Positions 23,975 through 35,829 of a DNA stretch of 64,000 nucleotides are shown piece by piece (position 1 is the first letter of the stretch; each line of letters opens with the position of its first letter). The translations under genes and the position numbers were made by a program. This DNA comes from Epiperipatus broadwayi (taxonomy: Eukaryota; Onychophora; Udeonychophora; Euonychophora; Peripatidae). The stretch lies in NCBI GenBank assembly GCA_028023455.1, contig JAQFVV010000232.1, positions 1 through 64,000 of the forward strand, read 5' to 3'. The notes under the pieces were generated by a model, which saw only the letters and a program-made list of their open reading frames with translations, was not told the DNA's origin and searched no databases.

Positions 23975-24175
23975 AAGAAAAGAAATAATTTGAAGTTGCT
24001 TATTGTTTTAATATTGCCAAAAATAATGTCTCAAATTTATTATGGAATTGATTGTGGAGAATTTTCTGTTCAAGAAATTTCTGCTTTCAAATGGAACAAC
24101 AAAAGGGCTCCTCAATTAAAAAGACTTAATTTCATTTTAAGTATTGAAAGAACTTTCAATCCTCAATTTAGTTAA
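23975..24175 (+). other. Exon-like open stretch, weak
   Basis: A T-rich tract ending TTCTACAG precedes an open frame of 66 codons ending in TAG (24173..24175), with pieces such as IYYGIDCGEFSVQEIS. Local sequence is less biased than the flanks, and the acceptor is good. It could be a terminal exon, a decayed exon or chance. No family is recognised. Confidence 0.25.
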
Positions 24176-25182
24176 ACTTGGGAAAACAAGTGTAATGTAT
24201 GTTTATTGTTTTATGAAATTGATATATGCTTATTCTTATTGCGTTATTATAGATATATTATTTATGCATTTCTAATTATTATTTTGTATGCAATATTTTA
24301 TAAGGTATACTTATAATAATGTACATGACTTAAAGGGATTTGGTAACTAAATATCTAGATAAAAGGTTTTTAAAGTTGCAAATTAATAAGAGTTCTCGGA
24401 ATTTATATTCTAATATAATAAAATGTATTACTGCACATAGGATAAAAACAGCTTTTCTATATTTGATATGCATGTGGATGGAATGTTTGGGAGTCAGTGT
24501 GTGCTAGGATAGCTATTAAAATTCTTAATATTTAATATTGCTTTACAATTATAGTGTGTTAGTTTGTATATATATATATATTTAGATCAAGTGTACATGT
24601 TATTGTGCATATGGGTATGTGTGTGAATTATCTGTTCATTTTTTATTATCAAGTTCATATCTTGTTCATTTATAAATTAATACACTGCATGGAGACAAGT
24701 ATCAATTTTGGCATTTAGTTGAGCCTTTTCTGTTATTAGTGTATTTGTTAAGATGCTCCATGATAGAGAGTGACTTACTTTCTTTGGCATTGCCAGGTCA
24801 AGTTACCTCGTATCCATGTAGTTATTTCTTACCATCCATTTTACTTTAGCTCTATATTAATAGTATGTATTTTATTATGTGAGAACATTTAAAGGCATGT
24901 CCATCTATACAATTGTTTTTACTAGCTCTACTACAATTTGATTTTAAAGATGTTAGTTTATTGTTAGTATTGAGTTCTTTTACTTCATCCCTCATAAAGT
25001 ACTAATAAATTGAAATCTATATAATTATTTTTGCACAATATTTAGCTATCTTTGCAATGTCATTAGAGTTATATGTTCACACTGATTTTTAAACATTGCT
25101 AGTAGTGTAGTTTTTAATATCTTTAATGGCCTGTATATATATACAAAATAAATAAAATATCCGTTAATTAAAAACAATATTG

Positions 25183-25287
25183 TAATTATAATTGAAATAA
25201 TATTTTTAACGGTTTACAAACAATTACAAACAATCTTTAAATCCGCAGAAGTACTTTCGGTTAAAAATATTATTTCAATTATAATTA
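25183..25287. repeat. 28-bp perfect inverted repeat with 49-nt loop
   Basis: The arm 25183..25210 (TAATTATAATTGAAATAATA and on) is the exact reverse complement of 25260..25287. The loop carries the only G+C-richer bases nearby. It could be a tiny MITE-type element or an AT-rich cruciform. Confidence 0.8.
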
Positions 25288-27169
25288 TATATATATATAT
25301 CTGATATTCTGTGTATGTAATCTTAAGTAGAAGTGTGAGAATTTCTTAAATGATGTAAATGCCATAATTATAATTTTATAGAGATTACTCAGACAAGAAT
25401 GTTTTATTTTAAATTAAAAAATATTTATATCAGTATAATTTATAATATTAAAGTTACATGCTTCTTGTAAGTATCTTTTATTGTATAAAATATTATTGTC
25501 TTGTAAATAAATATTTTAATATACATTAAATATGTTTATGGTTTTCTTGCCATCAGCATATCCATTTATTCAGAAAATCTAATTTATTAAAGTTTTATTA
25601 AATATTATACTGCATGAGAGTACATTTCAAAAGTCATATTAAATTTATTTCTTCAATTTATTTATCATTTATTTAACACCTGCATTAATTTAAAATAAAA
25701 TATGATTTATCTTTAGTACAAGTCTGCTTAATGATGTAGTGAGTAGCATAAAAGTATCCCTTATACCTGCTGCATTATTTTATTTTTCATTTCTTGGTAC
25801 AAGTTCATACATGAGGATATTAGAATAAGATGCATCTATAAGTTGTATGAAGATAAATATTCATATGAGAAGAATTTTAATATTTGAAGAGTTTTATTTG
25901 CTAGCCATATGTTTATCTGAAATATTCAGATACTTAGGCATTTTATATTTACACTTTTTTATTAATTTAGAACATAAGATATAAGATTACAGAAATATAA
26001 AAAGAAGATAAAAATATTTAATGTATAAGAACATAAATGGTTATTGTATTTAATAGCATTCAAGTGTTTTAGGACGATAATTATTTCTTGTATCAAGTAT
26101 ATGCATAAACCCTGAGATGTAGATAAAATAAGAATCCAGTATGAATATTTAATTTTAATAAGAACCTTAGATGAGGTTATATTATTTGTATTGATATTAT
26201 ATTGTATTTTGTCTATAAGAGGATTCATACTCTGCGGTGTATAAAATCCATAGTCGTTGTGATGCCGCCAGTGTGATTGTTTGTTTGAGGGTTACAATAC
26301 ATATAAAAATATTCACCAATAGGATGATGATGATTTATAATTTAAGTACAAATCCTCCCAAAAGTATTTTATTTGTTTTTTAGTTTGAATAAAAATGAAA
26401 TTCAAAGATGACAAGTCTTCTAAAAAGAAAATTTACTTTTGGAAAACTTTTAAAGGTACTATCACCATCAATTACAAATTATCACCACCATCTCTGCATG
26501 TTCTCCAGTGGATTGCATGATTTCATAGGGCTGTGGATATTAACTAACATATGGGTGTTTAAAGCATAATGTTTAGATTGAATTAAAACTCAAACTAAAT
26601 GGATTAATAAAAATCATAACAATTTATTAACTGAATAAATAAAACTTGCAAATATACAAAAATATTAAAGTAATAAAACATATTTCATAATTTAAGATTG
26701 GTTTAAGTTTAAGGCCTTATAGTGTTTTTAATGATAACATATTACCATGTTAAGTATTTAAATAGTCACAAATCTGCATTTTGCAAATATTGTTTTTTTT
26801 TAATATTTTACAATTGTCCTCATTAGTTCCTCCGATGATGGTTGTTCTTTTTCTTTGACACTGCTAATGTTAGAGAGTAAATATTGTAGCCTTGGTATCA
26901 TTATATAAGGTATAATATGTATAGATCTTGGGTAGTTTCATAAAGCATCCATTTCTTCTTTTATGACATTATAGAAACGATGCATATGTTGTATTTTTAT
27001 ATTGGACTATTTCCATCATCTAATATAAAACTGGAATCCAACTGCATTTTACAGGCATTTTGGCTGTGGTCTAGCAACACATTGTAAATAGTTTTGTAAA
27101 TAAATTCATCATGCTGCCTGTTAAGATCAGGATATTAAAAAATAACAATCAGTAAAATATGGCGATTCG
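25288..27169. other. AT-rich DNA, no gene seen
   Basis: No supported gene. Near 26984-27024 a ~40-bp scrap (TTGTATTTTTATATTGGACT) matches the 5' boundary of the Penelope-like element that follows. Confidence 0.5.
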
Positions 27170-27692
27170 AGTTATGGTGGGAAACACTTTTAACCATTTG
27201 TATTTTTGTATTGAACTATTTCCATCATCTAATATGTGTATTGAATGTCTTTAGAAAAATTTAACTTTATTTAAATATTCCAAATACATTCAACTGTTAG
27301 TAATAAATAGAAAATCAAACATGTTAGTATATATATGCACAACATTTTGAGAGACATTATTCTCTCCTCTTCTTCAGGTGTTTCTGTTGTGACCAGTGAT
27401 AGTACTAGCATAGGATTCAAACCTGGACCCTTAGATTCTTGAGTATTGAATTTTAAGGTAATACTCAAACCAACTGAGTCATCCTGCCAAAGAGAACAGT
27501 CTGTAGTAATTTCATATACTTATCTATGAGGTTCCTCCTGATTTCTCCACTTTTTTCTAAGAGCAAAGTTGATTAGTCATTTCCATACATTATGTATAGT
27601 CATACTAGGTTGGCTTATAGGATTTTTTGCCATTATTATGTGAGCAGCAGTTTTAAATTTTCTTCTTTGTACTTTTTCTTTTCCATCCAATA
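27170..27692 (-). repeat. Penelope-like element, downstream terminal repeat copy
   Basis: This stretch matches 29870..30345 in the same orientation over about 480-500 bp. It runs from the 5' boundary phrase (TTGTATTTTTGTATTGAACT) through a tRNA-like segment to the end of the GIY-YIG coding part. Penelope-like elements often carry such pseudo-LTRs because copies insert in partial tandem. The match ends at about 27692 on the right, where the other copy is cut off. Confidence 0.75.
27407..27488 (-). other. tRNA-like (pol III promoter-like) segment, copy 1
   Basis: On the minus strand the segment starts GGCAGGATGACTCAGTTGGT, with an A-box-like TGACTCAGTTGG, and holds GGTTTGAATCC as B box some 65 bases later, the spacing of a tRNA. 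The acceptor ends do not pair, so it is not a working tRNA gene; a tRNA-derived SINE head is more likely. The same segment is in the second terminal copy. Confidence 0.55.
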
Positions 27693-27900
27693 TTTTTGTA
27701 TTTTCCCAATTGAACATATGTTCATTGGTACATACATGGTCTGCTACCTTAGACACATCTGTTTTCTCTCTTCTAATCATCAGTTTGTGTTCTTGGAAGT
27801 GCTTTTCAATGGGATGACTGATCTTGCCAATATATGTTCTTCCACATTCACATGATATTTCATAGATGTAGTTTTTTCTTTTCAGTATTTCAAGTTTAGG
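27577..27900 (-). pseudogene. Penelope-like element GIY-YIG endonuclease domain
   Basis: On the minus strand the frame reads YIYEISCECGRTYIGK, then EHKLMIRREKTDVSKVADH and NWENTKILD. This is the GIY-YIG endonuclease in the form found after Penelope-like RTs, including the CxC before the core, the H-x-x pair and the NW-x-x-xKIL segment. The frame is open for the last 67 codons. It lies directly downstream, in the sense of transcription, of the RT domain. Confidence 0.8.
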
Positions 27901-29886
27901 CTTTGTAGATGTTAGAATTCCTCATAGGGTGGTATGGCTTTGGAAAGCTGTTCTGATATTATACTGACTGCAGATTTTCCTTAATTTGTCTGCTAATTTT
28001 TGAATGTATGGATACACTACAGTACCAATATTTTCTCTTCATGATTCTTTTTGTTATCTATTTATCATTTTCTTAATAAAAGCTGATGGATAACCATTTT
28101 TTTTATAAGAGTTCATTCTATATAGATCTTTTCTTTTTCCAAATCACTAGTTTCTGAACAAACTTTATTCTTTTCCATAGTGATAGTATTTGTTTTGTGT
28201 TTCTGGTGTGATTGGATGTATATACTAGATATTTTCCTGTATGTGTAGGTTTTCAGTAAACTAGTTTTGGTTTTGCCATGAGGGAGTCTTGTCACAAGAA
28301 CATCTAAGAATGCCAATTTTTGTTCTTGTTCTGATTCTATTGTGAATTTAATTGAAGGGGATATATTGTTGATGTGTTTTTATAAAGTTTGCGCAGTGCT
28401 TCACCATGTGGCTATACAACAAATGTATCATCCACATAGCGAAGCCAAACTTTAGGTGGATATCGAGTAGTTTTTCTGGCTAAGGTTTCAAGTTCTTCCA
28501 TGTAAATATTGCTAATCAGGGGAGAATGGTGAGCCCATAGCCATTCCTTGGTTGTGTTGGAAGAATTCCATGTTAAATTGAAAGTAGTTTTTTTTATATG
28601 CAGAATGTTAATAGTTCCATTATACTATCAACAGGAAGAGCTGCTCTGGTTTGTAAACTATTATCACCATTTAATTTTTTCTTTACAATAGACAATGTTT
28701 TTTTACATGGTACATTCGTGAATAAATTTTCCACATCAAAGCTTACCAGTAAGTCAGTTCTTTCAATTTTCATGTTCTTGGTTAATTGTACAAAGTGTCT
28801 AGAATCCCTGATAAAGGATTGAGTCTTGTATGCCAAAGGACTTAGAACTTTGAGAAGATTTTGGCATTGGCAAGGTGAATCTCTAGAACTAACAATAGGT
28901 CTTAATGGAACATTATCCTTATGGATTTTAGGTAGACCATAAAAATGAGGAATTTTTTTGAAATATGATGTTATTTACTTTTTTCTAAATCAGTGAAGTA
29001 CTTGTGATGCTTTCTGAGTAATGCTTGTAACTTTGTTTCCGTACTCGGTATTGGATTTTTTGCCACTTTTTTATATTGGCCTGCTGTGAGGAATTCTTGT
29101 ATTTTGTTGTCATAATCAGGTGTATCCATTACTTACCTTTGTCAGCACAGAGAATAATTATAGATTTATCTTCTTTGAGATATTTAATTGCTTTCCTCTC
29201 ACCATAGGATATGTTTGACTTCAACTTTTGTTGCTTGTCAAGTATTCTTTTTATTCTCCACTGTAATTCTGCTGCTTCTTCTAAAGGCAATTTTTGAGTG
29301 ACTTCCTTGGTAGGTGCATTAATCCTCTTTCAAGAACAGAAATTTCAGTATCTGTTAGATGTTTAGAACTGAGATTTTTAACAGATGAAGTTGGTACATT
29401 GCTTGGTATATTATGATTTTTGATATGCCTATGTTGGTTAGCAAGTTTCTTTTTTTGATATTCTTTTATTTTTCCATGTAATGTAAAATATGATTTTCTT
29501 ATTGCATTAGAAACTCTCATGTAGTATTCATCAGTAAGGTTATTTTTTAGAAAACATTCTACATTATGAATGGAATGCATTGTTGGATACCTTTGAAATC
29601 TTTGAGCATTTATTCTTTCTCTTAACAGAGCTTCACTTGCTCTCTGAGTAATTTTCTCAGCTCTCTCAGTGAATTGGAGTTTTAGTTGCAAACATTTAGG
29701 AATTATCCCTTCAGATTTACATAAGAAAGTTAAATGATTTTTTACTTTGGCCAGCTTTAGACATAATTTTTCATAATGTCTAAAGTTTGATATAGTATTG
29801 GATATGTACCGAATAATTAGTGTTTTTCTAAAGCTTTGTGATGATAGTGTTCTAGTTGTATTTTTATATTGGACTATTTCCACCAT
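27901..29886 (-). pseudogene. Penelope-like reverse transcriptase
   Basis: The N-terminal ORF (29886 to 29281, 201 codons, starting MVEIVQYKNTTRTLSS) is the extension before the RT. Further on come HFYGLPKIHKDNVPLRP near 28930-28970, then DSRHFVQ and DLLVSFDVENLFTNVP (28590-28830), carrying the first catalytic Asp. MEFFQHNQGMAMGSP follows near 28540. The active-site box WLRYVDDTFVV lies near 28430-28465, followed at once by a stop. KTKTSLLKTYTYRK and HQKHKTNT near 28180-28290 are the thumb. This order and these motifs are those of Penelope-like elements with GIY-YIG. Frameshifts (for example after MGSP) and stops show the copy is dead, though the YVDD box is intact. Confidence 0.85.
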
Positions 29887-30345
29887 CTAATATGTGTATT
29901 GAATGTCTTTAGAAAAAAATAACTTTATTTAAATATTCCAAATAGATTCAACTGTTAGTAATAGCACATTAAACAGGTTAGTATATATATATGTACAACA
30001 TTTCAAGAGGTATTATTCTCCCCTCTTCTGCCGCTGTTGCTGGATTGATCTGTGACAGTACTTGCATAGGATTCGAACCTGGACCCTTAGATTCTTGAGT
30101 ATTGAATTTTAAGATAACGCTCTAACCAACAGCCATCCTGCCAAAGGCAACAATCTGTAGTAATTTCATATAGTTAACTATGAGGTTCCTCCAGATTTCT
30201 CCATTTTTTCTAAGAGTAAAATTGATTAGTGGTTTCCATACATTATGTACAGTCACTCTAGGTTGGTTTATGTGATTTTTTGTCATTGTCATGTTAGTAG
30301 CTTTAAATTTTCTTCTGTGTACCTTTTCTTCTCTATCCAATATTT
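29870..30345 (-). repeat. Penelope-like element, upstream terminal repeat copy
   Basis: This is the end of a preceding tandem copy, in the same orientation as the element body, matching 27190..27692. It includes the C-terminal GIY-YIG codons (VHRRKFKATNMTM) and ends abruptly at CCAATATT. The N-terminal ORF of the body begins inside its left edge, so one copy's end runs into the next copy's start. Confidence 0.75.
30063..30142 (-). other. tRNA-like (pol III promoter-like) segment, copy 2
   Basis: The minus strand starts GGCAGGATGGCTGTTGGTTA, with an A-box-like GGCTGTTGGTTAGAGCG, and holds a perfect B box GGTTCGAATCC at 30079..30069. This copy keeps the box consensus better than copy 1. The acceptor arms do not pair. 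Confidence 0.6.
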
Positions 30346-30346
30346 G

Positions 30347-30500
30347 ATGTGCTGTTACTAACTGTTGAATGTATTAATAAAGTTAATTTTTTCTAAAGAC
30401 ATTCAATACATATATTAGATGATGGCAATAGTCCAATATAAAAATACAACTAGAACACCATCATCACAAACCTTCAGGAAAACACTTTTAATCAGTTGTT
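30347..30500 (+). repeat. Inverted copy of the Penelope-like 5' boundary
   Basis: This stretch is the reverse complement of about 29825..29978. On the + strand it again encodes VQYKNTTRTPSSQTFRKT, the start of the Penelope ORF. It abuts the upstream terminal copy head to head at about 30346. Flanking inverted fragments of this kind are a known hallmark of Penelope-like insertions. Confidence 0.8.
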
Positions 30501-31324
30501 GTTTTTCTTCTCATTATAAATCAATGCAATACTGCATCATTACAACAACATATTTTTTGAAACATTTTTTTATTCTCTTCCAAACATGTAGTGGAAATAA
30601 ATTTACAACTAATATTATACTTTGATGCGTAAATAAATGAAAGAGAAAAAAAAATTGTTTTTTTGTTCTCTCTCTTTATCTACATTATTAATTAACATAA
30701 GAAGAAAGAAAATTTGTTGCCAATCTTTAATTGTAGCATGATATTTTACTTATTTTTATTAATTCCAAAATTTTAGTATTAGATTCAAATCCACCATCAG
30801 ATTTATCATTAAAATGGACAAGTTGTTTAATTAAAACTTTCATTTGAAAGGCAGATTAAAGAAGTGTTGAAATGCTTTAAATTTTTCTAAATTACACTAT
30901 TCAAAATTCTTTTGCATATCAAAAGAATTTTACTTTTTTCCTTTACAGCAATTTATCATTATTATTTCACTCTTGTTACAAAACAGTTTTATACAATATT
31001 TAATAATATGCATAAAATAACCTTTCTTTCCATTTTTTAGGCATTCTAAATATTCATTACTCAATTTTTTTTCTTCATGCAGCTTTGTAATATATCCACA
31101 TTCGAGCTGCTCTAAGATTTGTTATACTTCCAATATATAACATTCAAGATCAAGACTCATAACACCATATGTGATTGTGATACTTTTCATTATTTGAATG
31201 TGCTTAGCTTTCAAATAAATATCTTTACTATAAAACAGACCTGGTCAACTATTAAATGTTTCAACATTTATTAAATAATTATAAATATTTTAGAATTCTT
31301 TCTAACCTAGCATAAATCAATATT
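30501..31324. other. AT-rich DNA, no gene seen
   Basis: I see no gene, repeat or RNA signal in this stretch. Confidence 0.6.
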
Positions 31325-32469
31325 GTTAATATCATCATCAATAGTGTTCTGTCACATGCACAGGTCCAGAGAATAGTCACATCACCAATTCATTCATCTT
31401 TTCATTCTATTCTTTTCCCAGTTTTTCAGTTCAATGTAGTTTTTCTCATATCATCCAACAATATCACTGCTTTCCATTTTTTCTTGTTGCTTCTAACACC
31501 ATTTCTTCCAAAACTTCTTTCATTAAACTATACTTTCTTCTTAATATATGTCCAATACAGATTCTGTTTCTATTTCAAATTTTCTCAATCAATCTTTTTC
31601 GTTTACTCTTTTCAAAACTTATTGATTTATTTTATTCATCCAACTGATTTTTTCCATTCTTTTCCATATCTACATCTCGAAGGCTTTTAATCTGTTTCTA
31701 ATTTTATTACTCATTGTCCATGTTTCACTACCATACAATACTACACTTTACACATAGCTTTTAATTAATCTTTTCTTTAATTCTCTCTTCAAAGGCCCAC
31801 AATTTTTTTTTTAATAAATACCATCTTTGCCAATGCTATTCTTTTCACTTCATTTCTTCCATCTTCACTCAACCAAGTACCCAAATATCTAAATCTCTTT
31901 ATCTGTTGAACTATATTAGCATTAATTTCCAATTTGCAGTATTTTTGCATTCCTTCCTATCCATAAACACTTCTCAGAATTAATCTTCATTCCATATTCC
32001 ATACATCCTTCCTTCAATTTATTCAACATATTCTGAAGAAACTTTTCCTCATCAGCTATAAGAGCCATATAATATGCAAATCATACTTTTTATTATTCTC
32101 CTTCCAACATTTACTGCTTCACATTCTAAATAACTTTTAATGTGCCAATTCCACAAAATATACACTATTTCCTTTATCTTTTTTAATATATCTCACTGCA
32201 ATTGTTCTAGCAAAGCCAAAATAGCATTTCTTATACTTTTCCCTCTCTGAAAACCAAATTGTTTTTCTCCAACATAATATTCTATCTTTCCATAAATTTT
32301 TTGAGTTAAAATCCTCAATAAAATTTTAGAAGCATGAGATAACAAACTGTCCTCCTGTACTCTTTACATTTAGCAGCTTTCTTCTTTTTAGCAATTGGAA
32401 TTATTGTAGTTGTTAAAAAAAAATCTTCAGTCCAACTATTTTCTTCATAGTAAATTTTCCCATTTCTTT
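31325..32469 (-). pseudogene. RTE-like LINE copy B, 3' part
   Basis: This stretch aligns along its length with 59119..60540 of LINE copy A, with many substitutions and small deletions. It covers the C-terminal half of the RT region and the 3' end. The 3' terminus shows the same CAGGTCCAGAG phrase and a TGAT-type tail (ATTGATGATGATATT on the minus strand). It is interrupted at 32469 by a younger LINE and continues at 39703. It is heavily mutated and non-functional. Confidence 0.85.
32454..32469. repeat. Target-site duplication, left copy
   Basis: The 16 bases ATTTTCCCATTTCTTT recur exactly at 39703..39718 on the far side of the inserted LINE. In copy A the undisrupted site occurs once, with small differences. 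Confidence 0.85.
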
Positions 32470-32669
32470 TTTTTTTATTAAAATAAATTTATTAGATACA
32501 TATGAACATGTTTATCTATACATAGTTATATTCTTTTTACACTGTTGCAAAGCATTCACTCTGTAGAACTTGCTGTGGACCGAGACTGGGGGCCATTGCC
32601 CTCCTTCACTCCTCCGAGAGGGTGACCTTAGCCCAGGTTTCATGGAAAAGCCAATCCGGAGCCAGCAAT

Positions 32670-35600
32670 CTATCTGTTCCTGTGCCGCTTGAATAATTTG
32701 ATATAGATGTTGCAAACACCACGATTAGCATTTTCAAATATACACTTGCATCTGGATAGCCAGATTGCAAAGATCAGAATAATGGTGATTCTGATTTTTG
32801 AGAATATGCCACTCTTTATAGCCTTTTGAATGACTAAAACTTCTCTAATTTCGAGCGTCATGCTTTCATTAAGAAAGGATCTGATTGGCTTGAGAAAAGG
32901 GTAGAAATACAGGAGGTGATGAATTGTCTCATCTGCTGTGGCACATAGTTGGCATTGAGGGTTGATCTTGCTAAACCCTCTTTTCCACACCAGAAAATGA
33001 TTTATTGGCAGGGAGGAGAGGTTGATCTTTAGCAGAAAGTCAATGTATTTTGGTTCTAAGAACCAAATTTTTTGATTTTGCTATGAGTTGTTTATTGTTA
33101 ACCCTAGATCATTCTGTAAAATGTTTTGATTGGTGTATTTGAGTTTTTATGTTTGCCAATAGGTCTTTTTTTCCTTTATTGTATGTTGTGTTATGTTTGC
33201 TGAGTTTCTGACTTAAGTCCATATATCTGTCATCCATTTGCTGGTGAGCGGAGATGTATTTATGGGCTCCACTGTCGGCATGAGATTTAGGTTTGTTTGT
33301 TCAAGGCTGACCACACGCAGAACTCCCAGAGCTTTTTGGAGGTACAGGATGGACACTGAATGCAGGCTGAGCCCATTTGATTCTTTTGACAATGAGCTTT
33401 AGTCATGCTTATGTCCATGACATTGCCGTTTCAAAGCAGCCTGGAGCATAATAAGTTCATTGATTGTTCAAACGTTCTGGTGGGTTTTATGAATGGCAGG
33501 TAGTGTCTTAACCTTGGGTAGACTAGCATGTTGAGTAAGGCAACTTTGCCAGGTAGTGATATTGAAATTCTTGACAGCAAGCTGACTACCTTTCTTGTTT
33601 TGTCTAGTATTGAGTTCAAGATGTCCTTCAACATGGATAATGTGGCTGGGCCGTGAATATTGAGGGAATTGTTGTATTTGATTTTCCAGATGGAATATTT
33701 ATTGTAGTTGACTTTAAGATTTAGTTTTTTGGCATATTTGTTTATGATTTGTATTACGGTTTGAAGCTGGGATTTGTGAAAAATGAATATGGAAACATCA
33801 TCAACATATGAGATGTGGTGAACTGGATGTTTCAGTGCTGGCACATGCATGCCCAGCATATTGCGTTCTATTTCCATGAGAAAGGGGTGAAGGTACATTA
33901 TGAAACGGTAGCCAATGGGGATCCCTGTGGTATGGATAGATTGGGTCTGAATCCCTCTGAAACTTTTCCATCTAGAGAGGTAAATATTGATCTGTTGAAC
34001 AGTAAATTGCCAATAATACAGATGTAAACATTCAGCACTTGATAATCATGGAGCGTTTGTAGTAAGATTGATGGAACAACATCAAATGCTGAGGAAAAGT
34101 AATTGAATAACTAACGGGTTTGATTTTCTTTGTAGTCTGACATGTTCAGAAAGTAGTATGAAATGCTGGACCGCATTACTGGTGGAGGCACCTTTGCGGG
34201 TGAATTGATATTTGGAGATGTATCGATATCTGTTCTTGTATGCGATCTTTAACTAGGGATTCTATTGTTTTAATGAGGAATGGAATCATGGAAATTGGGC
34301 ATATGTTTATTAGCTTCGAGGGGTTGATTTGTTTTTTTAAGAAAGGCACCAGCGCAACTGGGTAGATGTCAGGGATGTTCTGGAAGTCCCCAGCGAGGAC
34401 ATCGATCATTTGTCGGACTATGGGTGCAGTGTATTGGCTCAGATGCAGTAGCACAAATTTTGGGATACCAGGTAGTCCTGGATGTGTGCTCTCTGAGTAG
34501 TTCTGTAGCTTTTGTACTATTTGTGATTCAGTGATATTGTGAGTAGTGTTTCCGTCTAGTTCTCTCCAAACCCTCCCAATTTCAAAGTTATAACTTTGTA
34601 GCTCACATTGAAAATGGTTATGGATCTGAGAAAGTATTGCCGGACCACTATAGCAATGTTGATCTATGGAAATTATTGGAGGTGTCAGCCTTTTGCAGCT
34701 CCCAGTGCCCATCTGATGTAGCTGCATGTCCAGTTATGCTGATTATTTAAGACGATTTTAGATTTTTTGTGGCCACATATTGTGCCAAGACTTTTTGTGA
34801 TAGTATTGCAAATTAAGGTCCATGATGTCTTGGACAGTAATGTCTGTGTGAGAGAGTTCACTTTGTTAGTAATGTTGTCTAGATCTTTTAGGAGCTGGTT
34901 GGGTCCTTTGGTTTTTTGTGTGTGGAAGTCAATCAGAGAGCTCGTTACTCCAACAAACACTGACCATGCTTGGTTAGGTGGCAGAGAAAGGATTTTAATT
35001 TTATTAAATAAGATGTACGCTTCAGAAAAAATTCATTCAGGCACTGCAACTTTGTTTAGTAGTCTTATGGTGTGAGAAAAAATTGTTTGAACCAATATGT
35101 TAGGGTTAATTTGCAGTGATATTAACAGTGCCAGGTGATCTGAGAAAGGCACATATTGCAATCGGGCATTGAGATCAAAATGTATGTGAGGGGAATAGTA
35201 GAGCAGATCTATTTTACAGATCTTTTTTGCAGTGTATAAAAGGAGATGGCATCAGGAGGAAAAAAGCCTTCTCCACACAATCAGACTATTGAAGAGGTGT
35301 AAGTACTTAGTGTTGAAGTTGTGTTAACTTGTGTTGAAGTCACCGAAGCAAATTGTTGGTGAAGTGTTAGATGACAGAATGGAATTGATTTTGTCGATTG
35401 CTGCATGTACTGAGTCAGTGGTGTTTCTAAAGTACAAATAGATTATATTGACTGAATATTTTCCGAAGGTTAAATTTAGCAGCAGTACTTTCTTGTCTAG
35501 GTGAAGTGTCCTGAGTTTGGTATATGGCAGGCTTTTGTGAATGAGAAAGATGATCCCAGATAATGCAGTGTTGGAATGCGCATATTGAAATAGCCTGTAT

Positions 35601-35764
35601 TGTTGGAATAGCTGGTCTATTCTGTAGTCTGATTGAGTGTGCAGCTTTGTTTCAGAAAGGCATGCTATGTGGATATTGATTTTATCAATCCATCTTTTAA
35701 CAGCGTAAATGCGGTCAAGGGAATTAAGGCACCTTACATTAATGCCACCTATTTTAAGATACAT
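32670..35764 (-). pseudogene. L1/Tx1-like LINE ORF2: endonuclease, reverse transcriptase, Cys-His finger
   Basis: The first piece (35764 to 35324) is the endonuclease N-terminal half: GGINVRCL, IACLSETKL and CFGDFNT. The next (about 34960 to 34176) is the linker and RT start, with NICPISMIPFLIKTIES. The RT active site lies at about 33800 as HHISYVDDVSIFI, an intact YVDD. The C-terminal finger (32990 to about 32880) reads CQLCATADETIHHLLY, a C-x2-C-x8-H finger as in L1/Tx1-type LINEs. The pieces lie in different frames, so the gene is broken by at least several frameshifts and stops. The clade label rests on the finger and RT motif style. Confidence 0.8.
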
Positions 35765-35829
35765 AGTAGGGTTTTTGCCGAACTTGGACTAAGTACACCT
35801 GGGTCTCATTTTATGTGATAGATAGGTTC

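Noticed and set aside
27407-27488. Functional tRNA gene
   Set aside because: A and B boxes are present but the acceptor arms do not pair, and the segment sits inside a repeated retroelement end.
27170-30500. Hammerhead ribozyme in the Penelope-like terminal repeats
   Set aside because: I looked for the CTGANGA and GAAA core in both copies and did not find a convincing arrangement. A covariance-model scan would decide.
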